Origin: Lonicera japonica
Lineage: Eukaryota; Streptophyta; Magnoliopsida; Dipsacales; Caprifoliaceae
Assembly: GCA_021464415.1 (NCBI GenBank)
Contig: CM038468.1
Coordinates: 42,843,001 to 42,907,000 of the forward strand
DNA length: 64,000 nt
Direction of reading: 5' to 3'
In this document: positions 10,518 through 21,057 of the stretch, piece after piece
Position numbering within the stretch: the first letter of the stretch is position 1
Layout: the number at the start of each line of letters is the position of its first letter
The notes under the pieces: generated by a model
Told to the model about the DNA's origin: nothing
What the model saw: only the letters and a program-made list of their open reading frames with translations
Databases searched by the model: none
Made by a program: the position numbers and the translations under genes

Positions 10518-12612
10518 TTCTTTTGATCCGCCCCAAACCTCTCGTTTCTTCTTGTTTGTAACTCAATTTCCATTTGCAACATATCTTTTATGAGTGGACT
10601 ACTCTCTTGAAAATTAAGTAAATTATATAAAGGCGAAGGTAGTTCCTTTAGATGTGTTGATTAATTTGGAAAGTTAAATACATTACTTATAGTTTTCTGA
10701 ATCTAAGACAAGTAGGCTTTATCAATTATAGCACTTAAGCTTGACTAATTTGACTGCATGAGAGAAGAATTCATGATTAGGTTTTCTTAAGTTGGTTGTG
10801 ATTTTGCTTGGTACTAGCTTACAAATAAGAAAAACCATAGTTATTTAAATTTTCCTCTGATAGAAAGTTTTTTCTCTGGAAAACTTGGCAGATAGCTCAC
10901 CTGATAGATGTTGTGAAAGTGTGTCAATGGGTTGAGTTTGAGTCCCCCTTGAACACTGGGTTTATCACCGCTTGTATCAAAACATTTTCCCCGGTATTTA
11001 CTTGTGAAGCAGAAAAATAAGTGCCGGCAAAAGCCATTTTTTGTAGCATACATGAAGGGAACTAATACATAAAAGGGTGATGAAACTTGAAGAATGTTAA
11101 AAAAAAAAAAAAAGCAGCAAAAAGGTTGATCATGGCCTATTTGATGAGATTGTTATGAATATTCAATGCATATCTGGTCCAAGCTAAGGAAGGGGAGACG
11201 GAGTGGCTGGAACCCTCTTCCCAAAGATGTAAACAAATGTATGTTGCCACTTACACATGGTTAAGTTGGACACGATACAATAATACGACCTGACATAAAA
11301 TTGTCAGTTAATGACGCGGCTGAAATCTCATCGAGTTCAGTTCACTATCACGTGGACATGATAAACATGGGTTGATTGTAAATTGTATGTGTTCATGTTT
11401 ACTAGTCAAAATTGTAAAGATCGGTTAAAAATCCATTACCTTTTTGCAACATATTTATGTTATTTTCGTGTTAATTGTGTCGAGTTATCAGGTTTAACCG
11501 AATCAACCCGTTAACTTAATGGGTAAAATGGGTCGTGCCCTGTTACGCTGTTATTTTATAAGATAGCAAATTGTGTTCTTATATGAATTTTTTCACCCAT
11601 TCTATTACTCGCCCGGATACTTAATTAGTAGTTTCTCACCCGATCAGACCTGACACGATCCGTGCAACTGAGGCAATAGCATAGACATATAATGTCCGAG
11701 ACTTATTAATTGTACTGCTAACGATAATTTTTACTCTGCAGTGCTAAACAGTGACAAATGGCTTTTTAGTCACCTTTTCTCTGTGTTTTTGCTAATGGTG
11801 CAAATACATATAGCATTAGAGAGAGGTTATCCGGGTTCCTCTGTGATAAATTGTTTCAGCAAATTATTTTGTAACTGAAGGCCTATACAAAAGTGACTTA
11901 AATAAAAGCATATAGTGCAATTTTTCAAATAGTTAAAGAGTCACTATTAATTTCAATACACTAGTGCCAAGATGTCTAGCAAATTTATGCCGTCCAACAG
12001 CACCATTAATGTACTCTAATAATAAACGTTGTGCCCTATATAATTCAACGCCAAATTCTATGTGTAAAGTGGATTTACACATAAATTATATACATGTTCA
12101 TCTTGTGTTACATTGGCACTCTTGAGTAAAATTTGAATGGACCAAAGAAATAGACACAAATAGAATATATTGTTATATGTAATATTCAATGGCTTTGTAT
12201 GAAATTTTTATGTATGTAATATTATTATTATTATTTAATTTTTGGATTTAAAGTTACATTGTTCCCAAATTTTTTAAAAAAGTTGAGTAAAGAGAAAGAT
12301 GAGGTTGATGTATAAAATGGGAGTGGCATTATTGCCAAAGCAATTACTTATATTGTCATAACAATGTACAATTTTAGAAACATATAATATAATTTCTCAA
12401 AATAATACTAAACTCTACAAAAATAATATTTTAGTAATATTAATTTTTTTATTAAAAGGGGATATTTAAGTGCCTTTTGTTTACCAAAATCTCAACTGCT
12501 CAAAACTCAAATTCAAAATCTCTCTTAAATTTAGATGGGTAGCTTTCCACCTAAGGTAGCCCACTTCCTATTGCTTCGGTAGTATGACTATTCTAAAATG
12601 GGTGTACGTGTA
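10518..12612. other. Intergenic, no gene seen
   Basis: AT-rich sequence without a recognisable coding region. The first part may include the remaining downstream flank of the CP33-like pseudogene. Around 11260-11680 there is wording such as 'gacacgatacaataatacgacctgacac' and 'cccgatcagacctgacacgatccg', which resembles decayed non-autonomous DNA-transposon sequence, but no clear ends were found. A poly-A run lies at 11099-11113. Confidence 0.5.
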
Positions 12613-12817
12613 TTAAAGCATCTCCAATGGAGATGCAAATGTATGCGTTAAGAGTGTGCTATCTCACACAAAAATGCTCCAGCTGCTAACTATATCGAGT
12701 ATTCTAATGAGCCATGTCATATTGCTTCTTTTTTTTCTTTTTAAGAATCGGTACATAAAGTACTGAACATCATCGTCGGCAACCACCACTGCCATTGAAC
12801 CGATCAACACCGACGGT

Positions 12818-13025
12818 CACTAAAAACCCAAATTCAAAGTTAGATTTGGAGAGAGAAACTTGCTAGTGTTGAACCAACCACCACCGTTGTTCCCTAAAAA
12901 CCCATGTTCAAAGCTAGATCTAAAAAGATAAACTCATTGGCGTTGAACCGATCACCATTAACATACCCCAAAAACCCATATTCAAAACTAGATCTCGAGA
13001 GAGAAAGAGATTAATAGACAAATAT
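12818..13025. repeat. ~72-bp tandem repeat, three copies
   Basis: Three consecutive copies share 'aaaaaccca..ttcaaa.(c/t)tagat(c/t)t', then a purine-rich stretch, then 'gttgaacc.a.caccatt' or similar. They lie inside the Harbinger-like element. The unit length is not a clean multiple of a codon pattern, and stops break every frame, so this is not coding. Confidence 0.7.
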
Positions 13026-13103
13026 AGTGTGACCGGAAGAACAAATATAGAGAAAAAAAAGAGAGTTTACAGATGGGTTCGTAGAGAGACACCAAGCTAG
13101 CAC

Positions 13104-13627
13104 CAAGGATGGCAAAAATATCAAGCTAACACTAAGGGTGGCAAAAATATCCACGAATTCGAGTACCTGCATGTTTCCCACCTAATGGGGTTGGTATGGG
13201 GACAACTAATAGGAGGCGCGGAATTCTAAAATTACAAGGGTTCAAATATTGCAATCTTCACTCCATACGCATCCTGATATGCTTAGTTTTGTAATCTTTT
13301 TTACTTTGTACTTATATATGTGTATACATATGCATATAAAATTAGTCCACCGTCCATTGTGTATATATAATTTCATCTATGTATGTGTATATATACTATT
13401 ATTATTTCTCTCTCCCTTCTTCTTTCTTTCTTTCTTATTTTTATGTTTTTTCTTACAAAAAAAATGTCAAGGAATCCTCGTAGGGACTTGTATTCAGTTG
13501 GGATGGGGATTACCTGATACCTTGAATGGAGGATGGAGGCAAGAACGGGGATAGTTTTTGGTAGTGGGAGCGGGGCGGGGATAGAGCTATTAAACTCCCT
13601 AAACCCATTTCGTTGGCATCCCTAGCC
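13104..13627. mobile_element. Possible nested hAT-like remnant
   Basis: The left side has 'aaggatggcaaaaatatc' and, 30 bp on, 'aagggtggcaaaaatatcc'. The right side ends 'cgttggcatccct'. This is the GGGTGGCAA / TTGGCATCCC pairing common at ends of plant hAT MITEs. The flanks 'agctagca' and 'agccagca' agree at 7 of 8 positions, which may be an old 8-bp target duplication. The interior has G-rich stretches (13550-13580), typical of such elements. Ends are not certain. Confidence 0.4.
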
Positions 13628-14299
13628 AGCATTAACATATCCATTGGAAAATTTTCTATGATGTTAAAAAAATGCGTGCTAATTAATTATCAAATATTGT
13701 GATGAGGTGGCTCTTAGTGTGGTGTTTAACATTTGAACGATTGGAGATGCTCTTATATACATTCATTTTACAAAATGATGAGTTGACAATTGGTTTTACA
13801 CAACTGTTGAAGCACTAAAGTTATACATTGTAAAATGACAATGCATTTACACAACCATGAGAGATGCTCTTAGACTAAATTTCGTTCAGCAAACATCATC
13901 ACACTAATCAAACGATCATAAAAAGAACAACTCATCTAGGCTCACATTAGCGGCAACGGGAAAGGAATGGTTAATTTTCATCCATGTATATATAAACCAA
14001 AAGCGATTGAATGTGCTTATGCTGTCGAATTAGTGCCAGATACATAATTTTAAATTTGGGAGGGCCAAAATTATAAGTACAATTTTTTGTTTCTTCCGTA
14101 AAAATAATTAATATAAAAACATGTTTAATGGCTAACCAATGAAGACCTATAATTGTTATTTATTATTTTTTTTTTGGATTTTTATAATAGTAAAACCCAT
14201 TGTACGCAAGATAAGAATTTGTATTTATATGTTTAAGTCTTAAATGTTATAAATTTTACATATATATTGAAATTTTTTTTAAAGGAACCAATAAAAGAG

Positions 14300-15584
14300 G
14301 GGTGAGACTATTTACAATATCCATTTATCTCATTAATACCCCCACTTAATTTTGAATAGATCCACTTTTAAACACCCCCCTTATATCTCACAAACATTCC
14401 CCTCAATTAACATATTTACTCTAAGGTAAAAAAAATAATCTATCAATTTATCCATGGGTAATAAATTAATCACACACTTTAAAACAGCCCCCTTATATCT
14501 CACTAACACCCCCCACCCCCACATAATCTATTCACCCTTCCCCCACAAACACCATTTACTTTCCCCACAAACCTTCTTCTCAAACAAACCGAGTATTGCA
14601 TTCAAACTCGGTTCTTTACCATTTTGGCTCTAAAAATCAAAATTTATACATTAAATCCAAGTGCAAGTATTATTGGTTGGTAGTTTGAACATTAAGTAAA
14701 AGTTTTTAATAGAAGAAGAAAGAACTTGGTGATGGTGAAAAAAGAAGAAGGTGGAGATAATGATGATATTCCAAAGAATAATGAAACAAAAAAGGTATGC
14801 ACATATTTTTTTGAGTATTAAGATGGATTAAATCTCTCATATACGATCTTACATTTATTTAGAATGAAGAAGATGAATGAAACCCACAAAACAGAGTACT
14901 TTTTATTATCTGTCCAGACTATACTCAGCTCACATGGGGAGGATAAATAGTCATTTACTCTCCCCACATGGAGAATAAATACCATATGTTCTCCCCACAT
15001 GAGGAGAGTTTAACTTTAAAATTTTTCATTGAGTTTCCAAGCCAATCTCCCCACTTTGGACGACATTATGACATTTACTCTCCCCACATAGGGAGAGTAA
15101 ATGGAAAATATTCACCCCATATGAGGAGATTTTAACTTTTAAATTTTTCAGTTGGTTTAGAAGCCAGTTTCTCCACTTCAGCCGAATTTATTCCATTTAC
15201 TCTCCCCACATTAGGAAATAGAACCGGAGAGAGATGGAGTGGTCGTGCGCTGGAGGGAGACGAAGACGGAGTGGGAGAAAGATGGTCGGTCGTACACAAG
15301 TTAATCGTCAGGGTGGTCGTGCGCCAAAGGGAGACGCAGAGGGAGACGGAGACGGAGAGGATTTTTTTGATTTGAAGTTTTGTTTTGATTACTTAGGTTA
15401 TAAATTAATTTTAGTTAAGGTTAATTATATTTTTAATTACATACTTTATATAAATTACTTAAGGTAAATATGAGAGGTAAATAGGAGGATATTGGTGATC
15501 AAAAAATTATATTTGGTGGGGGGGGGTTGTTTGTGAGATAAAAGGTGTTAGTGAAATAAATGATAGTTGTAAATAGTCTCACCT
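14300..15584. mobile_element. TIR element, 1285 bp, Mutator-like or hAT-like, non-autonomous
   Basis: The left end GGGTGAGACTATTTACAA and right end TTGTAAATAGTCTCACCT are inverted repeats, and similarity extends inward about 37 bp (atatccatttatctcattaa against ttagtgaaataaatgatagt). Flanks are TAAAAGAG on both sides (14292-14299 and 15585-15592). With one more base the duplication is 9 bp with one mismatch (ATAAAAGAG/TTAAAAGAG), so superfamily is undecided. Inside, 'tttactctccccacat' and its complement recur at least five times between 14930 and 15210. An Arg/Gly-rich open frame (15234-15467) lies within and has no recognisable domain. Confidence 0.75.
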
Positions 15585-15592
15585 TAAAAGAG

Positions 15593-16425
15593 AGCTACTC
15601 AAATTTTCAAAATATCTCGAAGGGGCTCGGGCCCTCCTAGCTCCCCATGCATTCACCGATGCGCCAAATTATAAATATTTTTTCTATTTAACCCATGTGT
15701 TTCTACCCTGCAGCACCTTGCCATTTTAACTACTAGTTTATTTACTAAGACTCCATTTTAAATGAAAAAAAGGTAGAAATATAATGAATTTGCTTGAAAA
15801 ATTAAAAAATAAATTTTAACTTTTCCTATGAGTTATTTTTCTTTAATGGTAAAAAAAAATAATAAAAAATGAAATACTTTTACTCATAAAAAAACAATAA
15901 CAAACATCACTTGAATTTCTTTTTAAATTTTTTTTCACACAAATTAATTATTCTTCTTATCTTTTTCCAACGTTGCTTCCAAACTAAAATAGCTAAAAGG
16001 GGAATGTAGAGAAATGAGTTTAATTTTATTGTTATTTGAATAGCTAAAAATGAAAAAAAAATAGAATAAAAAATATCTTGTTTAGATAGAAAGAAGAAAA
16101 TTAAAAAAAGAAATATAATTTAATTAAATATTTTATTAATAAATTAGAATTAAATTTAAAAAAATCATTAAAATATTTTCATTTCCTTCATAATTCTTCC
16201 AATATTAAAAATAAATAAAATAAAAAAATAAAAGAGATTATATTCCTTCTCAATTCTTCCATTTCCTCACCACTTGCTCTTATAAATTTATCTATTTGAG
16301 TAAAATGCCGCCCCAATCCATCCCCCCCCCCCCCCCCCCCCCTTTCTTTGCTTTGCTTCTCATTCCCGGGATCCAAACGGACCGGTAGTCTGCGTGACGG
16401 GGATACAGAGCGGCAATATCAAAAA
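15593..16425. other. Intergenic AT-rich stretch with poly-C run
   Basis: No gene is seen. The stretch 15750-16250 is very AT-rich with many A and T runs. A near-pure C run of about 21 bases lies at 16322-16342, followed by 'tttctttgctttgcttctc'. This may be the distal promoter of the NTF2-domain gene that starts at 16645. Confidence 0.5.
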
Positions 16426-16623
16426 TAATACTACTACCCTACACCCTCACTCACTGTTAGGGTTTTTCTCTTTACTTTTCTCTCTAAATTCCCCTTTCTC
16501 TCTCTAGAATTTTTGACACCCTCTTTCTGTTCCAGAAAACTCTTAATTCCGTTGCTTTGTTGGTGGATGTAGTTTTAATTTTATAGGTTTTGGCCTTTTT
16601 GGATCTTACTTCGCATTGCAGAT

Positions 16624-16641
16624 CTAGGGTTTTAGGGTTTC
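16624..16641 (+). promoter_or_regulatory. Telo-box pair immediately before the ATG
   Basis: CTAGGGTTTTAGGGTTT lies four bases before the start codon at 16645, preceded by CT-rich leader sequence (about 16460-16510). In plants, telo-box motifs (AAACCCTAA and complement) are common in promoters and leaders of housekeeping genes. Its role here is inferred. Confidence 0.5.
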
Positions 16642-16644
16642 ACC

Positions 16645-16959
16645 ATGGCGTCGCCATTTCATTTGCCGGTTACTGCGGCTCAGGTATCCATTTCTACAGT
16701 ATACGTATGCTTTTGTTGCTATGTTTTGATTGCCGAATTTCCTGTTTATGTATCACATAGAGGTTTTTGTTGCTATGCATTCATTGCTGAAATGTGATTC
16801 TGTTTTTATTTTTTATTTTTATAGGTTGGAACGTACTTTGTAGGGCAGTATTACCAGGTACTTCAGCAGCAACCTGAATTAGTTCATCAGTTTTACAGTG
16901 AGGTGAGCACCGTGCTTCGAGTCGATGGCAACACCAGAGAGGCTGCATCGGCAATGCTG
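16645..16959 (+). pseudogene. G3BP-like NTF2-domain RNA-binding protein, first two exons only
   Basis: Exon 1 (16645-16683) encodes MASPFHLPVTAAQ. Exon 2 (16825-16959) encodes VGTYFVGQYYQVLQQQPELV and continues through HQFYSEVSTVLRV and DGNTREAASAML. Both donor sites (GTATCC, GTAAAT) and the acceptor (TTTATAG) are good, and exon 2 ends where plant G3BP-like NTF2/RRM proteins usually have an intron. The family binds RNA and joins stress granules, with an N-terminal NTF2-like dimer domain and a C-terminal RRM and RGG tail. I found no later exon (NTF2 remainder, RRM, RGG) on the plus strand up to the PPR gene or beyond it. The piece has an intact promoter-like leader and no internal damage. It is therefore either a truncated gene or the 5' end of a gene with a very long intron; truncation is more likely. 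Confidence 0.65.
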
Positions 16960-18990
16960 GTAAATCTATGTTGAATTACGCACACAAGTATACTTGTTGG
17001 TGTGTGGTTACAATTGAGTTGTTCTTCAGTTTTAAGTGTTTGATTTAATATTGATAGATCATACTGGAATTTACAATGTCATACAAGGAATTGAGGATGA
17101 ATCTAATGTTTTATCTAACATGTAAAAATGAACAAAAATGTTTTATTTTCCGTCGTTTTGGATGCTGGAATTTTGTTTGCTTTGCATTTAAACGGAATCT
17201 CCTAGGCATTTGTTTGGGTTGGACATGAAAGAACCTCTGAATACCTTTCATTTTAACAGTTTCACATAAAACTATTGGCTTCTAAAGATCCATGTCCAGA
17301 GAATAGGACATGGTAAAGCAGGGAAAAAATTTATAGTAATTGGGCGTCTTCTTAATGCATAACTTCTAAGTTTAAGAAAATAATCATGAATCGCTTAATG
17401 TTGAATGCAACTCTAATTAGCATTTATGAGTAAGAATGCGTTAGAGTTTGAAACAATTACTCTAATTAGCATTTAGGTGTAAAATAGAAAACCACCTCAG
17501 AATGCATTAGACTTTGAAATAATCACTTGTTCATTGAGCATTTCAATTTCTTTTTCGTTGTATATCTGCGAATCACTAGCTCTAATTTTTATTTTGGTCC
17601 ACCTGAAGCAGTGGTTTGGGGGGAGAGGGAATAGTGCCAGACCACGCTTCTCCATGGGTTCAAACCCCCGCTTGAGCGGGGAGGAGAACTTCATTTAACC
17701 CACTAGCTGTAATTTTTTGGCAAGTAAGATTGTAGATTTGCTAATAAAAACCCTGAGGTTGAGTGCATAGCAGTGGAGGAGAAGATATGTAAATTAGCCT
17801 AGAGATAGGCTGAATATGCTTAGTTTTTGTATTGTTTAGCAATTCTTGGATACTTTGTCCTCTCTATATTTCATGTATTACTGTTCTCTTAGTAGTAAAA
17901 TTCTTGTATAAAAGAAAGGAAACCTATCACACAATGTTTCATTGGGTAAGTCCTATCAAACAATGCTTGAATGATTTGATACTTTATACTGTGCTTTCAA
18001 ACATATTACTAATATATATATGTCACAGCCACCATATCTACTAAAGTCAAAACTAAAAATGTGTTCATTTTATCCAAAGTCAATTAAATGTAAAATGTTG
18101 GAACAAGGGGCACGTGCATATGAAATTATGATGAAAATTGTTTGAAGGTCTTATTTGCCTAACTTCTAAATTATGCCATACGTATTATATTTTACAATCA
18201 TTGAGCTTTTTCCCTTGTATATTTTTATACTTCTTCTCACTTTTTAATTTATCAGTAGATGTGTAATAATTCATTCTTACAACTAATGGTGTAATGAGAA
18301 AGTTTGTGTGAAGGATCACTGACTAACCACCACAGAACTGACTGCATAGGTTCTTCCATGTAAAAGTGACGCCGCATAGGTTCTTCCATGTAAAAGTGAT
18401 GTGACTTAAAATTTCTTAGATATGGAGAGGGTTGAACATGCCCATTGTAGAACTTTTAGTTTTAAACTGTCTTTTTTAAGCAGAGAGGGCAAAAGCCTAA
18501 CCACTAGAAATTTTATTAATATAAACATATTTTGGGATTCTGAAGTCCCACAAACCAGCCTAATCTATCCTAATTATAGCAGTAAGCTTCCTAGGTAGGT
18601 TGCACGTATCTAGTTTAATTTCCCTTTTGTACAACAGATCTTAAATAGATTAAAGATGATCTACTATCGTAGGTGGAATAACCAATAATATGGAGGGTTT
18701 TTTTCCTACAAGAACATGAGATTTTTTTATTTTGCCAACACAAGAATTTAAAAGTGTGACATAAATAATGGACTGAATTCCTGATGCGCCATTATTCTTA
18801 ACCACTAAATCACTTGTTACTCTTTGTAGACATTCTTGATTCTTGTCTTAAATTACATATATGCAAACAAAGATAGGATTTGAAAATAACAGGACTCCTA
18901 ATATTCTTGTAAAGTTCTAGTCATTTTTTTCAAGGTACTAAACATTTCCTTTGTCCAATAGAGAGCGGAACATGTAATGAATGGATTTTA
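16960..18990. other. Former intron or intergenic sequence before the PPR gene
   Basis: No exon of the G3BP-like gene or any other gene was recognised. A 28-bp direct duplication ('gcataggttcttccatgtaaaagtga') lies at about 18346-18399. A patch at 17600-17700 has 'agcagtggtttggggggag' and 'gggttcaaacccccgc', which resembles the A and B boxes of a tRNA-derived SINE, but ends and tail are unclear. Confidence 0.5.
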
Positions 18991-21057
18991 TTGATGGAGT
19001 ATTGGAGTATGTTGTTCATTTGCCATCCCATTCAAGCACTCAAACTCAACTATACCCTCTCTCTAAGACTCTCCTTCAAAAGCTATTCTTCTATAATCAC
19101 TCCCAATTTGAAGCCTTTCAACTCAAGGATATCAAGCTACATGAGAAATGGCCTTGTCCAAGAAGCCCAGAAACTGTTCGATGACATGCCGCAAAGAAAC
19201 ACTGTCACATACAATGCCATGGTTCGTGGGTACTTTCAAAATGGGCTATTCAAGGAAGCATTGCGTTTGTATAATCAAATGTCTGAGCGAGATATTTTCT
19301 CTTATAACACTGCAATTACCGGTTTAATGCAATGCGGAGACGTAAATGGGGCCAGAGAAGTGTTTGAGTATATGCCATATAGGGATGTTGTGACTTGGAA
19401 TTCAATGATTGCTGGGTATGTTTATCATGGGTTAGTTGATGAAGCGGTTCGTGTGTTTAATACTATGCCCGTGAAAAATGTCGTTTCTTGGAATTCGGTG
19501 ATTGCCGGTTTACTGAGTGTTCAAGAGATGGATTTGGCTAAGAAGTTGTTTATTGAAATGGGTTTTCGAGATGTCGTGTCTTGGACTATCATGATGTCTG
19601 GGCTAGTGAGTGAAGGGCAAATTATCGAAGCTCGGGAGTGTTTTGATGATATGCCGGTTAGAGATGTTCTAGCGTGGAATACGATAATAACTGCTTACAT
19701 AAAACATGGGCATGTTGGAATTGCCAAAGTTTTGTTTCACAAGATGCCCGAGAGGGATTGGATCTCTTGGAATGAAGTGATAAATGGGTTGTTGAGTAGC
19801 CACCGGATAAATGATGCTATGAGGCTTTTTAGTGAAATGCCACAAAAATGCCAAAGATCTTGGAATTCAATCTTCTTGGGATTAATAAGGAAAGGGTTTG
19901 TCAAAGAAGCTCATGCAGTTCTTGAGAAATATCCATTTTCAGACATTATATCCCAGACAAATATGATCATTGGCTATTTTGATATAGGTGAGGTTTGGAA
20001 TGCATTAAAGCTTTTCGATTTGATGCCAACTCGGGATACAACTGCGTGGAATGCTACAATATTTGGACTAGGGGAAAATGATCAAGGGGAGGATGGTTTC
20101 AAATTGTTCATCAGAATGATGAAAGGAGACATTTCCCTTGATGAAGCTACATTTACTAGTATTCTAATGATATGTTCAAATTTGCCCTCCTTAGATCTAG
20201 GGAAACAAATTCATGGGCAAGTAACTAAGACGGGTATCCATTGTTTCACTTCGGTCTCTAATGCAATGGTTACCATGTATGCTAGATGTGGAAACATGGA
20301 CTCCGCTTTGCTTGAATTTGAGTCTATGCCCACCCACGACGTTATTTCTTGGAATTCCATAATTTGTGGATTCGCTTGTCATGGATACGGTGAGAAAGCA
20401 TTGGAAATGTTCAAACAAATGACACTAACCGATGTGAAGCCCAATAACATAACCTTTGTTGGTGTATTATCTGCTTGTAGCCGTGCAGGACTAGTGGAAC
20501 AAGGCAAATTCTACTTCAACTACATGAGAAACAAGTGCCTTATTGAGCCAACAAGCGAGCACTATACTTGCATCGTTGATTTATTGGGACGATTTGGCGT
20601 TATAAGCGAGGCGATGGCTATTTTGGACCAAATGAGAGTGGACGGAGTTGAAGTTGCAGCGAGTGTTTGGGGAGCTCTACTTGGGGCATGTAGAATCCAC
20701 AAGAATTTCGAGGTGGGAAAGATTGCTGGGGAGAGGATATTGGAATTAGAACCTTTAAACTCGGGAGTGTATATGATTTTGGCCGAAATGTATTCGAGTA
20801 GTGGTAAGAAATTAGATGCTGAAAAGATTTGGGGGCGAATGAGAGAAAATGGAGTGAAGAAGCAACCTGGGTGTAGTTGGGTTGAAGTAAATAACAGTGG
20901 GCATGTATTTCTTGCAGGAGGCAGTTCTCACCCCGAGTTTTGTAGCATTTCTTGTGTTATAGAGTTGATGCATATGGAAATGGAGATGGAAGTTTTAAAG
21001 CCAAAATTTGATTCATCTCAAGATAAGCAAATTCCATTTGGCGGATGTTATGAATAA
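18991..21057 (+). CDS. PLS-type pentatricopeptide repeat protein with C-terminal E domain
   Basis: This is a single 688-residue intronless frame, the usual gene structure for plant PPR proteins. Repeats begin near residue 43 (FNSRISSYMRNGLVQEAQKLFDDMP) and run as 31-36-residue S/P/L units to about residue 560. The C-terminal E-type region has GALLGACRIHKNFEVG, LEPLNSGVYMILAEMY and KKQPGCSWVEV. The DYW deaminase domain is absent, so it belongs to the E subgroup, whose members usually specify C-to-U RNA editing sites in mitochondria or chloroplasts and rely on a partner for deamination. The N-terminus is hydrophobic with few acidic residues, consistent with organelle import but not decisive. 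I chose the ATG at 18991, which has an in-frame ATG directly after it (18994). A possible AATAAA lies at about 21187. Part of this gene is duplicated at 2275-2925. No damage is seen. Confidence 0.9.
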   Translation: MMEYWSMLFICHPIQALKLNYTLSLRLSFKSYSSIITPNLKPFNSRISSYMRNGLVQEAQKLFDDMPQRNTVTYNAMVRGYFQNGLFKEALRLYNQMSERDIFSYNTAITGLMQCGDVNGAREVFEYMPYRDVVTWNSMIAGYVYHGLVDEAVRVFNTMPVKNVVSWNSVIAGLLSVQEMDLAKKLFIEMGFRDVVSWTIMMSGLVSEGQIIEARECFDDMPVRDVLAWNTIITAYIKHGHVGIAKVLFHKMPERDWISWNEVINGLLSSHRINDAMRLFSEMPQKCQRSWNSIFLGLIRKGFVKEAHAVLEKYPFSDIISQTNMIIGYFDIGEVWNALKLFDLMPTRDTTAWNATIFGLGENDQGEDGFKLFIRMMKGDISLDEATFTSILMICSNLPSLDLGKQIHGQVTKTGIHCFTSVSNAMVTMYARCGNMDSALLEFESMPTHDVISWNSIICGFACHGYGEKALEMFKQMTLTDVKPNNITFVGVLSACSRAGLVEQGKFYFNYMRNKCLIEPTSEHYTCIVDLLGRFGVISEAMAILDQMRVDGVEVAASVWGALLGACRIHKNFEVGKIAGERILELEPLNSGVYMILAEMYSSSGKKLDAEKIWGRMRENGVKKQPGCSWVEVNNSGHVFLAGGSSHPEFCSISCVIELMHMEMEMEVLKPKFDSSQDKQIPFGGCYE

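Larger units (their letters stand above)
12616..13752. mobile_element. PIF/Harbinger-like non-autonomous element, 1137 bp
   Basis: The left end AAGCATCTCCAAT and right end ATTGGAGATGCTC are inverted repeats with 12 of 13 positions matching. Each is flanked by TTA (12613-12615 and 13753-13755), the 3-bp target typical of this superfamily. No transposase is present. The element contains a three-copy ~72-bp tandem repeat and what looks like a second, nested element. A separate 'gagatgctctta' at about 13861 may be a further end fragment. Confidence 0.65.

Noticed and set aside
13249..13554. 101-codon frame rich in Leu, Phe and Tyr
   Set aside because: Low-complexity T-rich sequence inside a decayed DNA transposon.
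17600..17700. tRNA-like sequence with GGTTCAAACCC
   Set aside because: No cloverleaf or anticodon arm can be drawn; at best a SINE fragment.
19669..20418. Minus-strand frames inside the PPR gene (and the similar one at 2555-2740)
   Set aside because: Antisense shadows; the one at 2555 exists only because the PPR sequence was copied.
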